In this document: piece by piece, positions 9,292 to 17,585 of the stretch | Layout of the letters: each line of letters begins with the position of its first letter | Numbering within the stretch: the first letter of the stretch is position 1 | Assembly (NCBI GenBank): GCA_030656145.1 | Contig: JAUSOF010000033.1 | Span: forward strand, 1-64,000 | Length of the DNA stretch: 64,000 nt | Source of the DNA: Pseudomonas sp. | GTDB lineage: Bacteria > Pseudomonadota > Gammaproteobacteria > Pseudomonadales > Pseudomonadaceae | Reading direction: 5' to 3' | The notes under the pieces: generated by a model | What the model was told of the DNA's origin: nothing | What the model saw: only the letters and a program-made list of their open reading frames with translations | Database searches by the model: none | Translations under genes and position numbers: made by a program

Positions 9292-10653
9292 ATGACCTAT
9301 GACTTCGACCTGTTTGTAATCGGCGCCGGTTCCGGTGGTGTGCGTGCTGCGCGCTTTGCCGCCGGCTATGGTGCCCGCGTGGCCGTAGCAGAAAGCCGTT
9401 ACTTGGGTGGCACCTGCGTCAACGTCGGTTGTGTGCCGAAAAAATTAATGGTCTATGGCGCGCACTTTGCTGAAGACTTCCAGCAGGCGCAGGGTTTTGG
9501 TTGGTCGCTGTCGGCTAAAGCAACGTTCGATTGGCCCACCTTGATCGCCAACAAGAACCGTGAAATCGAGCGCCTCAATGGGATCTACCGCAATCTGCTG
9601 GTAAACAGCGGCGTAACCCTGCTTGAGGGCCATGCGCGCCTGCTCGATGCGCACAGCGTCGAGTTGGGTGGGCAGCGCTATAGCGCCAAACACATCCTCA
9701 TCGCCACCGGTGGCTGGCCGCATATCCCGGAAATCCCAGGGCATGAACATGCCATTGGCTCGAATGAAGTGTTCTTTCTCGAGCAACTGCCCAAGCGCGT
9801 GCTGGTAGTCGGCGGTGGCTATATTGCCGTGGAGTTTGCCTCTATTTTCCATGGCCTCGGTGCCCAGACATCGCTGCTGTACCGTGGTGATTTGTTCCTG
9901 CGCGGGTTTGACGGTGCAGTGCGCAGGCACCTGCACGAAGAGCTGAGCAAGCGTGGCCTGGATCTGCAGTTCAACAGCGATATCGAGCGCATCGATAAAC
10001 AGCCAAATGGCAGCTTGCTCGCAACCCTCAAAGACGGTCGCCAGTTGCAGGCGGACTGTATTTTCTATGCCACCGGCCGGCGTCCGATGCTGGATAACCT
10101 GGGCTTGGAAAATACCGGGGTCGAGCTTGATGAGCGGGGCTATATCAAGGTCGACGAGCAGTATCAGACCACGGAGCCATCGATTCTGGCGCTGGGCGAT
10201 GTGATCGGCCGAGTACAGCTGACGCCAGTGGCGCTGGCTGAAGGCATGGCCGTGGCGCGCCGACTGTTCAAGCCCGAGGAGTACCGCAAGGTCGACTACC
10301 AGACAATTCCAACCGCGGTTTTCAGTCTGCCGAATATCGGCACCGTCGGCCTTAGCGAAGAACAGGCGAGGGCGCAGGGCTATCGGGTCGACGTCTATGA
10401 GAGCCGTTTCAAACCCATGAAACTGACCATGACGGAAAGCCAGGAGCGCACCTTGATGAAACTGGTTGTGGATGCAGACAGCGACCGTGTATTGGGTTGC
10501 CATATGGTCGGCCCCGAAGCAGGAGAAATCGTTCAGGGTCTTGCTGTGGCATTGAAGGCTGGAGCGACCAAACAGATTTTCGACGAGACCATTGGCGTGC
10601 ACCCGACGGCTGCCGAGGAGTTTGTTACCATGCGCGCCCCTGTGACCTCCTGA
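9292..10653 (+). CDS. gor: Glutathione-disulfide reductase
   Basis: This 453-aa flavoprotein reduces glutathione disulfide with NADPH in the cytoplasm. It has the FAD-binding motif [12 protein letters not shown], the redox-active pair C42/C47 in [14 protein letters not shown], a nucleotide-binding [11 protein letters not shown] stretch and the C-terminal HPTAAEEF carrying the catalytic histidine and glutamate. The length matches the family. An AGGAG ribosome site sits close upstream. The UPF0126 gene begins seven bases after its stop, so the two are probably co-transcribed. Confidence 0.97.
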   Translation: MTYDFDLFVIGAGSGGVRAARFAAGYGARVAVAESRYLGGTCVNVGCVPKKLMVYGAHFAEDFQQAQGFGWSLSAKATFDWPTLIANKNREIERLNGIYRNLLVNSGVTLLEGHARLLDAHSVELGGQRYSAKHILIATGGWPHIPEIPGHEHAIGSNEVFFLEQLPKRVLVVGGGYIAVEFASIFHGLGAQTSLLYRGDLFLRGFDGAVRRHLHEELSKRGLDLQFNSDIERIDKQPNGSLLATLKDGRQLQADCIFYATGRRPMLDNLGLENTGVELDERGYIKVDEQYQTTEPSILALGDVIGRVQLTPVALAEGMAVARRLFKPEEYRKVDYQTIPTAVFSLPNIGTVGLSEEQARAQGYRVDVYESRFKPMKLTMTESQERTLMKLVVDADSDRVLGCHMVGPEAGEIVQGLAVALKAGATKQIFDETIGVHPTAAEEFVTMRAPVTS

Positions 10654-10660
10654 AACCGCC

Positions 10661-11284
10661 ATGCCACAACTTTTCTACCTGGCCGACCTGTTCGGTGTAG
10701 CCGTATTCGCCATCACCGGTGCCTTGATGGCCGGTCGTAAATCCATGGATCTGTTCGGCGTGCTGGTGATTGCCGTCATCACTGCGCTGGGTGGTGGAAC
10801 CTTGCGCGATCTGATTCTCGACAATCACCCGGTTAGCTGGATACGTGACGACATCTATATCGTCATCGCATCCCTGGCGGCTATCGGCACCGTGGTATGG
10901 GTGCGCTTTACCCAGCCTATCCATGAGAAGGGGTTGCTGATCGCCGATGCCTTCGGCTTGGCGGTGTTCACCGTGATCGGCACAGAGGTCGCCTTGCAGC
11001 ACAACGTGCCGCTGAGTACCGCGGTGATCATGGGTGTTATGACGGGCGTCGCCGGTGGTGTCATGCGTGACGTGATCTGCAATGAAATCCCGCTGATCTT
11101 CCAGAAGGAAATCTACGCCACCGCCTGTATTGCCGGCGCCTTGGTGTTTATCGGCCTGCGTGCGCTGGATACGCCACATTGGCTGGACACCAGTGTGGCC
11201 ATGCTCACCGTGTTGTTTATCCGCCTGGCGGCCATTCGCTGGCGTTTCTCGCTGCCGCGATTCCACTTGCTGGATCGGGATTGA
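10661..11284 (+). CDS. UPF0126/TRIC-type membrane protein (YadS-like)
   Basis: This 207-aa integral membrane protein has about seven hydrophobic segments arranged as two similar halves, each with a glycine-rich stretch ending in an arginine-aspartate pair (ALGGGTLRDLILD and GVAGGVMRDVICN). That duplication is the mark of the UPF0126 family, related to trimeric intracellular cation channels. The bacterial role is poorly known; monovalent cation or glycine movement has been suggested. It follows gor directly and is followed by the VOC remnant after two bases, suggesting one operon. Confidence 0.9.
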   Translation: MPQLFYLADLFGVAVFAITGALMAGRKSMDLFGVLVIAVITALGGGTLRDLILDNHPVSWIRDDIYIVIASLAAIGTVVWVRFTQPIHEKGLLIADAFGLAVFTVIGTEVALQHNVPLSTAVIMGVMTGVAGGVMRDVICNEIPLIFQKEIYATACIAGALVFIGLRALDTPHWLDTSVAMLTVLFIRLAAIRWRFSLPRFHLLDRD

Positions 11285-11286
11285 GC

Positions 11287-11511
11287 ATGATCGAACGCCT
11301 GGACCACCTGGTATTGACCGTTGCCGATATTCCCCGCACGGGGGCAATTGACCTGTGCCTGATCACAAACTGGTCGATCGATGCAGTGCTCAAGCATTTG
11401 GCTGAACAAGGCGTTGCCGTCGAGCAAGGCCCGGTAAAACGCAGCGGTGCAGTTGGTCCAATCGAGTCGGTGGCTGACGGCAATCTGATCGAGGTGAGCC
11501 GTTATCTCTGA
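11287..11511 (+). pseudogene. Internally deleted VOC-family gene
   Basis: This 74-aa in-frame ORF starts MIERLDHLVLTVADI, a classic VOC opening with the first metal-ligand histidine. It then jumps after IPRT to IDLCLIT and ends GNLIEVSRYL, the usual C-terminal strand with the last glutamate. The normal family length is about 125-130 residues, so roughly 50 from the middle, including the central ligand and much of the active-site barrel, are missing without a frameshift. The ORF track starts upstream at 11179; I chose 11287 because the VOC homology begins exactly there. It is probably a non-functional deletion derivative. Whether the deletion is linked to the neighbouring recombinase is unknown. 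Confidence 0.7.
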
Positions 11512-11572
11512 GGTCGAGTCAGGCAGGAGGATTCATCGGGTACAGGCACCAGGAGGCGCTTTACCCATATGT

Positions 11573-11602
11573 AATATCCGATAATCACCAGACCCGGATA
11601 TT
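11573..11602. promoter_or_regulatory. Inverted repeat before the recombinase gene
   Basis: A perfect eight-base inverted repeat (AATATCCG at 11573-11580, CGGATATT at 11595-11602) with a 14-base spacer lies about 80 bases before the recombinase start. A TATACT-like -10 element follows at about 11606. It could be an operator or a recombinase binding site; there is no independent evidence. Confidence 0.35.
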
Positions 11603-11679
11603 GTATATACTGCGTTTTTACTGCCTGCGGCTGTCGCTTGGCCGCTTTTATAGATACGTCCACGCTCGAGTGTTTTTTT

Positions 11680-12972
11680 ATGCCCACAGCCCCGTGCCCG
11701 TTGTTCGAGACCTATGGTCGCTTCCAGGAGCTGAACTTTCAGCAGCTCAGCGAAGAGTTACCGATAGTCCGCGATTACCTGGCCAGCTTCGCGGCTGAAC
11801 TGAATGCGCTTGATGGCTATCAAGCGGTTCGAGGCTTTCTGAAGTCATACGCCGGCAACGACACCACCTTCAATTCTTACCGTACCCACGTCGAGCGCCT
11901 GTTGTTGTGGGCATTGCTCATCGCGAACAAGCCGCTGCTCGAATTACGCCGCCGTGATGCCGAAGCATTCATGGAATTTTGCCTGCGCCCGCCAAAGGAC
12001 TGGGTTGGGCCGATGGTCAAATCGCGGTTTGTACGGATTGGCGGCCGCAAGAAACTTGAGTCCGATAGCTATCAGGTCAATGAAGCCTGGCGACCATTCA
12101 GCGTTACCTTGCCCAAACGCAGCCGATCGCTTGCTGAAACCGGCCTGCAGGACATCACTAACCGCCCGTACAAGATGTCCCAAGGCTCGGTGGCCCAGGT
12201 ATTTGCTGTGTGCGGTAGCTTTTTCCAGCATGCAATCGATGAAGGCCTGACTGAGGTCAATCCATTTCGTGCGGTCAAACAAAAGTCCATCTACAAACAG
12301 CGCAATACGCTGGACGTTGCTGGTCGCTCGCTCAACCCGCTGCAATGGGGCTATGTGATTGAAACTGCTGAAGAAATGGCTGACGAAGATGAATTGCACG
12401 AACGCACGCTGTTCATCCTGACCACCCTGTTTGCCATGTACTTGCGAGTCTCCGACCTGGTCGGTCGTGACAACTGGGAGCCGACCATGGGCGATTTCCG
12501 CCGGGATACCGCCGGTAATTGGTGGTTTCACGTGGTCGGCAAGGGTAACAAAGCCGCCAAGATCAGCGTGCGCGATGACTATATCCAGACGTATCTGACA
12601 CGCTACCGGCGTTATCTGGGGCTCTCTGCCCTGCCCTCAGCCCATGAAACCCAGCCACTGTTATCGACCCTTAAAGGCCGTGCGGGTCTTTCCGATCGCC
12701 ACCTGCGCCTGCTGCTGCAGCAGGTCTTTGATCGAGCCCTGCAACGGATGGTCGGCGAAGGCTGGAGTGACGACGAAGTCGACCATTTGCGCTCGGCCTC
12801 GCTGCACTGGCTACGCCATACCTCGGCGACTTTTGATGCGCCGCGCCGGGACATGAAGGATCTACAGGCCGACCTGCGGCACAACAGCCTGAGCACTACA
12901 CAGAATACCTACTACAACTCGCTCGATGAGCAGCGCGCGCATTCGGTTAAAAACCTGCGGATCAAGGATTAA
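11680..12972 (+). CDS. Tyrosine recombinase (phage-integrase family)
   Basis: This 430-aa protein, taken from the ATG at 11680 (the ORF track starts at 11638), carries all expected catalytic positions: the first arginine in YLRVSDL, a beta-hairpin lysine in VVGKGNK, HWLRHTSAT (H-x-x-R) and the nucleophilic tyrosine in TQNTYYNS. An N-terminal SAM-like core-binding domain precedes the catalytic half. It looks complete and active. It sits at the junction between conserved chromosome (galU-gor) and the stress island to its right, so it may have been the mobilising enzyme. I found no excisionase, other phage gene or attachment-site repeat. The start is uncertain because no clear ribosome site precedes it. 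Confidence 0.85.
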   Translation: MPTAPCPLFETYGRFQELNFQQLSEELPIVRDYLASFAAELNALDGYQAVRGFLKSYAGNDTTFNSYRTHVERLLLWALLIANKPLLELRRRDAEAFMEFCLRPPKDWVGPMVKSRFVRIGGRKKLESDSYQVNEAWRPFSVTLPKRSRSLAETGLQDITNRPYKMSQGSVAQVFAVCGSFFQHAIDEGLTEVNPFRAVKQKSIYKQRNTLDVAGRSLNPLQWGYVIETAEEMADEDELHERTLFILTTLFAMYLRVSDLVGRDNWEPTMGDFRRDTAGNWWFHVVGKGNKAAKISVRDDYIQTYLTRYRRYLGLSALPSAHETQPLLSTLKGRAGLSDRHLRLLLQQVFDRALQRMVGEGWSDDEVDHLRSASLHWLRHTSATFDAPRRDMKDLQADLRHNSLSTTQNTYYNSLDEQRAHSVKNLRIKD

Positions 12973-13149
12973 CACCTGCTGCCTGAGGCTGGTTAGCGCC
13001 CTGCCCCGTTGCTGCCCAGTGCTCTTGAACAGGATGGATACGCGGCAGGCCTCGTTCCGTGCCGAACAGGTAGAGCTATAGTTCAGGCATCCGTGCCTCA
13101 TTGGCCAGTCGTACCCATGCGGCGTGATCCTTAACAGGAGGCTGCCCGC

Positions 13150-14124
13150 ATGTCGCAAGAGACCACTGACCACACCCATTTCGAAACGGCAGCGCAGCAC
13201 GCCACCACTCGATTCCCGCTGTTTACCCCGGACCGCAGAGTCGACGCAGTACGCCTGGAGATGATCGGTCAGCGTTACGACTGCGCAAGCCACATCATGG
13301 TTTGCGAAGGTCAACACTTCCTTGGCCTGGTGAGGATCGAAGACCTACTCAGCGCCCCAGCGCAGATTACTCTCGCTGAGTTGATGGACGCTCAGGCACC
13401 AATAGTTGCGCCGGGCGTGGATCAGGAAATTGCCGCCTGGCGTGCCGTGAGTCAAGGGGAGTCGGCCTTGCCTGTGGTCGATGCGCAAGGCTGTCTGGTC
13501 GGGGTGATACCGCCCCACCGCCTGCTCGCGGTTCTGCTCTGCGAGCATGAGGAAGACTTGTCGCGCCTCGGGGGCTTTACCAAGGGAGCAGAGGCAGCGC
13601 GTAGCAGCAGCGAAGAGCCAGTGCGGCGGCGCTTTCGGCATCGCATTCCGTGGTTGTTGGTGGGGCTTTTCGGTGCACTACTGGCGGCGGATTTCGTTGG
13701 CCAATACGAGGCGCAATTGCAGCACCAGATCATCCTGGCTTTCTTCATCCCCGGAATCGTCTACCTCGCCGATGCGGTTGGCACCCAGACTGAAACCGTG
13801 GTTGTACGCGGTCTTTCGGTCGGGGTCACGATGCGCCAGATGGTTGGCCGCGAACTGCTGGTGGGCTTGGCAATTGGCTTGGCACTGGCCCTGGTCGCAG
13901 GGCCAGTGGTGTGGTGGCGTTGGGGAAGCGCCGAGATCGCCCTGTGTATTGGGCTATCGGTATTCGCCAGCTGCGCCACGGCAACCGTGGCAGCAATGAG
14001 TTTACCCTGGCTGTTGAACAGCCTATCCCTCGACCCTGCATTTGGCAGCGGGCCACTGGCCACGGTGATTCAGGATCTGTTGTCAGTGCTGATCTACTTC
14101 TCTATTGCCAGCGCATTGTTATGA
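13150..14124 (+). CDS. MgtE-like divalent cation transporter with CBS pair
   Basis: This 324-aa protein has an N-terminal CBS-domain pair (about 20-130) followed by an MgtE-type membrane domain of about five helices. Diagnostic parts are IPGIVYLADAVGTQTETVVV and LDPAFGSGPLATVIQDLLS, which in MgtE line the Mg2+ pore. The N-terminal MgtE_N gating domain is missing, so it is shorter than canonical MgtE (about 450 residues). Role inferred: Mg2+ or other divalent metal uptake, gated by nucleotides or ions through the CBS pair. An AGGAGG ribosome site supports the start. No Anr-type box is seen upstream, unlike its right-hand neighbours. Confidence 0.85.
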   Translation: MSQETTDHTHFETAAQHATTRFPLFTPDRRVDAVRLEMIGQRYDCASHIMVCEGQHFLGLVRIEDLLSAPAQITLAELMDAQAPIVAPGVDQEIAAWRAVSQGESALPVVDAQGCLVGVIPPHRLLAVLLCEHEEDLSRLGGFTKGAEAARSSSEEPVRRRFRHRIPWLLVGLFGALLAADFVGQYEAQLQHQIILAFFIPGIVYLADAVGTQTETVVVRGLSVGVTMRQMVGRELLVGLAIGLALALVAGPVVWWRWGSAEIALCIGLSVFASCATATVAAMSLPWLLNSLSLDPAFGSGPLATVIQDLLSVLIYFSIASALL

Positions 14125-14252
14125 CCCTGTCTGGTCACGACAGCTTGTATGCCGGCAGTGATCTGGCTAAACAGGCACCCTAAACATAACTAGCTGCCAA
14201 GCTGCTCTATCCTCTTTTAAGTCTTGCGGCGACTGGCATAACTGCTAGCGCG

Positions 14253-14266
14253 TTGATGGGTATCAA
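14253..14266 (+). promoter_or_regulatory. Anr/FNR box upstream of ftsH-like gene
   Basis: TTGATGGGTATCAA is a perfect match to TTGAT-N4-ATCAA, centred about 68 bases before the ftsH start codon. This suits class II activation with a short leader. It implies oxygen-limited expression of the ftsH-phosphoribosyltransferase unit. Confidence 0.85.
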
Positions 14267-14327
14267 TACAGCCTCCGGCCGCAGCGGTTACACATAACGT
14301 TGGACCATTCCACCGAGAGCCGGCCTT

Positions 14328-16133
14328 ATGGAAAAGCAGCATCAATGGAACCTCTGGTTCTTCCTCGTCGCCTTCAGCCTGCTCTTGGTGTTTCAGAATT
14401 GGTGGGGGGCACGCAGTGTGGTCGAGCCCCTGCCCTACAGCGATTTCATGCGCCTGCTCAAGGAGGAAAAACTGAGCGATCTGCGCATCGAGCAGGAGCA
14501 AATTACCGGCAAGCTCAAGGAACCGATCAATAATCGTAGTCAGTTTGTCACTGTGCGGGTTGAGCCCGATCTGGCCGAGGCCCTGGCACAGTCACAAGTG
14601 ACCTTCAGCGGGACTCGTCAGGGCGGGCCGATCAACACTCTGCTGAGCTGGCTGCTGCCCTTTATCCTGATCTTCGCCCTCTGGTCGTTCCTGTTTCGGC
14701 GTCTGGCCGAGAAACAGGGCTTTGGCGGCATGGTCAATGTTGGCAAGTCCAAGGCCAAGGTATTCGTCCAACGCGATACCGGGGTGACCTTCGATGATGT
14801 GGCGGGTATCGACGAAGCCAAGGCCGAGCTGCTCGAGGTGGTGTCCTTTCTCAAGGACCAGCCCAAGTACAGCCGCCTCGGCGCACGGATTCCCAAGGGC
14901 ATTCTGCTGGTTGGCCCCCCGGGCACCGGCAAGACCCTGGTGGCCAAGGCGGTGGCCGGCGAGGCCAACGTGCCGTTTTTTTCCATTTCCGGTTCGGAGT
15001 TCGTCGAGATGTTCGTCGGCGTTGGCGCCGCACGGGTGCGCGACCTGTTCGAGCAGGCGCGCAAAGCTGCGCCCTGCATCATTTTCATCGACGAACTGGA
15101 TGCTTTGGGCAAGGCCCGCGGGGTTGGCGCCTTCGGTGGCAACGACGAGAAGGAGCAAACCCTCAACCAGCTGCTGGCCGAACTGGACGGCTTCGATACC
15201 CGCGAAGGTGTTGTCCTGCTGGCCGCCACCAACCGCCCCGAGATCCTTGACCCGGCCCTGCTGCGCGCCGGCCGTTTTGACCGCCAGATCGTCATCGACC
15301 GCCCCGATCGAGGCGGCCGGGTGGCGATTCTCAAGGTGCATGCCAAGCGCATCCGCGCCACCGGCGACCTCGACCTGGAGCGCATCGCCGGGATTACCAC
15401 CGGGTTCTCCGGTGCCGACCTGGCCAACCTGGTCAACGAAGCCGCGATTCTCGCCACCCGCCGTGGCGCCGACGCGGTGAGCATGCTCGACTTCACCGCC
15501 GCGGTGGAGCGTATTGTGATCGGCAGTGAACGCCGCGGACGTTTGCTCCAACCCCATGAACGCGAGGTGGTGGCCCATCATGAAATGGGCCACGCCCTGG
15601 CCGCAGCCAGCCTGGTGGGCATGGATCCGGTGCACAAGGTCTCGATCATCCCGCGCTCGGTCGGCGCGCTCGGCTATACCCTGCAGCGGCCTACCGAGGA
15701 TCGCTTTCTGATCACCCTGGCAGAGCTGAAAGACCGCATGGTGGTGCTGCTCGCCGGGCGCGCCGCAGAGGACCTGATCTTCAACGAAATTTCCACCGGC
15801 GCCGCCGACGACCTGGCCAAGGTCACCGATATCGCCCGGCAGATCGTCACCCGCTTCGGCATGACGACCGAACTCGGCCAAGCCGTGCTGGAGCGCCAAA
15901 GCGCCAGTTACCTGGGCGAGCAGGCAATCAGCTTACGCGAGAAGGACTACTCGGAAGAGACCGCGCGTGAGGTCGACCTGAGTGTCAGGGCCCTGATCGA
16001 TGACGCCTATACACGGGCCAAGGCCCTGTTGCAGAGCCGGCGGGCCGAACTGGAACAAGGTGCCCAGTTGTTGTTGGAAAAGGAAACCCTGACCCCCGAG
16101 GAGTTCCCGGCGCTGCGGCCGCTCTCGACCTAG
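14328..16133 (+). CDS. ftsH: FtsH-family ATP-dependent zinc metalloprotease (probable paralogue)
   Basis: This 601-aa membrane-anchored AAA+ protease has two N-terminal transmembrane segments (about 8-27 and 108-128) around a short periplasmic domain. The AAA module has Walker A GPPGTGKT and Walker [10 protein letters not shown], and the peptidase domain has the zinc site HEMGH. Family members degrade membrane and misfolded proteins. It differs from housekeeping FtsH by HEMGH instead of the usual HEAGH and by lacking the long C-terminal tail (usual length 610-650). The Anr box upstream and the neighbouring stress genes suggest an extra, anoxia-induced copy; the housekeeping copy would lie outside this window. 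Confidence 0.93.
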   Translation: MEKQHQWNLWFFLVAFSLLLVFQNWWGARSVVEPLPYSDFMRLLKEEKLSDLRIEQEQITGKLKEPINNRSQFVTVRVEPDLAEALAQSQVTFSGTRQGGPINTLLSWLLPFILIFALWSFLFRRLAEKQGFGGMVNVGKSKAKVFVQRDTGVTFDDVAGIDEAKAELLEVVSFLKDQPKYSRLGARIPKGILLVGPPGTGKTLVAKAVAGEANVPFFSISGSEFVEMFVGVGAARVRDLFEQARKAAPCIIFIDELDALGKARGVGAFGGNDEKEQTLNQLLAELDGFDTREGVVLLAATNRPEILDPALLRAGRFDRQIVIDRPDRGGRVAILKVHAKRIRATGDLDLERIAGITTGFSGADLANLVNEAAILATRRGADAVSMLDFTAAVERIVIGSERRGRLLQPHEREVVAHHEMGHALAAASLVGMDPVHKVSIIPRSVGALGYTLQRPTEDRFLITLAELKDRMVVLLAGRAAEDLIFNEISTGAADDLAKVTDIARQIVTRFGMTTELGQAVLERQSASYLGEQAISLREKDYSEETAREVDLSVRALIDDAYTRAKALLQSRRAELEQGAQLLLEKETLTPEEFPALRPLST

Positions 16134-16155
16134 CGTGCGGATGGAGGCAAACCTT

Positions 16156-16713
16156 ATGCAGAAAAAAACCGTCGGGCAGCGACTGTGCCTGTACGACAGT
16201 ACAGAACTGGAGACCATCGTCCACCGCATGGCGCGTCAGGCCGCAGCCCTGCTGCCGCCCCAGAGCGCGCTGGTAGGCATTCTGCGCCGTGGCGAGCCAC
16301 TGGCGCGCCTGCTGCAACAGCAGCTGGCGCAGCTCACCGGGCAAGCTGCATTGCCCCTGTATGGACTCAAGGTCAAACGCTACGCCGATGACCTGAGCCT
16401 GCTGCATACGCAAACGGCGCTGACCGAAAGTCCCGAACTGGCCGCGCTGGACCTGTCCACCACCACCCTGCTGGTAGTCGATGACGTGCTCTATGAAGGC
16501 CACTCGTTGTTGCGCACCTGCGCCTACCTGTCGCGTCTCGGTGCCCAGCGAGTACGCACGGCGGTGCTGGTCGATCGCTGCGTCTGCACCCAGCCGGTGC
16601 ATGCCGATATCGTCGGCGTGCGCCTGCAGATCGCCCCGGGCGACATCATCGAATGCAACGTGCCGCCTTACGAGCAGGCATTTCGCATCGAGGTGCTGCG
16701 CCACGGCGGCTGA
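16156..16713 (+). CDS. PyrR-like phosphoribosyltransferase
   Basis: This 185-aa protein has the type I phosphoribosyltransferase fold with a PRPP loop LLVVDDVLYEGHSLL and a flexible hood including VGILRRGEPLA, close to PyrR. PyrR proteins bind UMP and PRPP and may regulate pyrimidine genes or have weak uracil phosphoribosyltransferase activity. The loop reads YEGHS where PyrR normally has YTGRT, so activity may be altered. I chose ATG 16156 because GGAGG lies eight bases upstream, rather than the ORF-track start at 16135. It follows ftsH by 22 bases and is likely in the same transcript. Confidence 0.85.
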   Translation: MQKKTVGQRLCLYDSTELETIVHRMARQAAALLPPQSALVGILRRGEPLARLLQQQLAQLTGQAALPLYGLKVKRYADDLSLLHTQTALTESPELAALDLSTTTLLVVDDVLYEGHSLLRTCAYLSRLGAQRVRTAVLVDRCVCTQPVHADIVGVRLQIAPGDIIECNVPPYEQAFRIEVLRHGG

Positions 16714-16802
16714 CGAGTTGCACGCTGGGTTGCGCTCTTAGTGGCGGTGCAATGCACCGCCTGTCAGTGCTGCCGGTACGGTCGCGCGATCCGCGAGCTG
16801 CG

Positions 16803-16816
16803 TTGATGTACATCAA
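16803..16816 (+). promoter_or_regulatory. Anr/FNR box upstream of BCAM0308-family gene
   Basis: TTGATGTACATCAA is a perfect site and lies within a longer perfect palindrome CGTTGATGTACATCAACG. It is centred about 116 bases before the start codon. Confidence 0.85.
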
Positions 16817-16925
16817 CGTGCATAAGCGCAAACCAGTGCAAACAGGTAGCAGGCGCTTGCTTAGTTAGCCTGGCATGGCTTTCAAGCTGCCCTCAACCCA
16901 CTGCTTGCGCACCGCGGAGAATGTC

Positions 16926-17420
16926 ATGGATAAGTATCAGCAGAGTCAGAAGAACAAACTGTTCAACCCCAGCCGCCACGATCCAACCCTTAACCCGCGC
17001 AGTGGTGGCACCGCACTCTGTCCCAAGTGCAGCGTACTTTATCAGGCCGGCAGCTGGGCCTGGCAAACGCCACAAACCAGCCTTCCGGCTGATGTAAGGT
17101 CGGTTGTCTGTCCGGCCTGCCAGCGTATTGAAGACAAGTCTCCGGCGGGAACCCTGACCCTGTCAGGGGCGTTTATGAAGGCCCATCACGACGAAATCAT
17201 CAACCTGGTCCACAACACCGAAACGCTGGAAAAGGCCGAGCACGCCATGGAAAGGCTTCTCGAAATCACCGCCCAGGATGACGTCGTGCAAGTCACCACC
17301 ACCGGTATCCACCTGGCCAATCGCATCGGTCATGCCCTGGACTCCGCCTACAAAGGCCAGACCAAATACCATTACGACGATGAGCAAACCCACGTCAGCA
17401 TCCACTGGCAACGCGACTGA
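16926..17420 (+). CDS. BCAM0308-family protein with zinc-ribbon cysteines
   Basis: This 164-aa soluble protein starts MDKYQQSQKNKLFNPSRHD and has two CxxC pairs (LCPKCS and VCPACQ) that could form a zinc ribbon in the N-terminal half. The C-terminal half is mixed alpha-beta and ends HVSIHWQRD. I recognise it as the family named after BCAM0308, a gene of the Burkholderia cenocepacia low-oxygen-activated locus; its biochemical function is unknown. I started it at 16926, where a GGAG ribosome site fits, rather than at 16875. A perfect Anr box lies upstream, fitting low-oxygen expression. Confidence 0.82.
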   Translation: MDKYQQSQKNKLFNPSRHDPTLNPRSGGTALCPKCSVLYQAGSWAWQTPQTSLPADVRSVVCPACQRIEDKSPAGTLTLSGAFMKAHHDEIINLVHNTETLEKAEHAMERLLEITAQDDVVQVTTTGIHLANRIGHALDSAYKGQTKYHYDDEQTHVSIHWQRD

Positions 17421-17433
17421 GCCAGCCAACCTT

Positions 17434-17565
17434 GTAGGATGTGGCGGGCCGATACCCATCGACGATCAACCCATAAGCGCACACGCGGCTATACCCGTCC
17501 GCAGGCATGGTGACCTTGCGCCGCAGCCAAGTTGATAGTCGCGGTGATGGGTATCACTGCGCTCA
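17434..17565. repeat. Inverted pair of REP-like repeats
   Basis: GTAGGATGTGG...GATACCCATC (17434-17460) and the roughly reverse-complementary GATGGGTATCACTGCGCTC (from 17546) flank about 85 bases between two convergent genes. The same repeat type recurs at 37138-37170 and at the 3' end of cfa near 43605. The paired inverted layout resembles a REP doublet (REPIN). Confidence 0.55.
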
Positions 17566-17585
17566 TCGACGCGGCCCCTAAGCGG

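Noticed and set aside
14592-15899. 435-aa minus-strand ORF within ftsH
   Set aside because: It is antisense to the AAA+ and protease motifs and has shadow composition.
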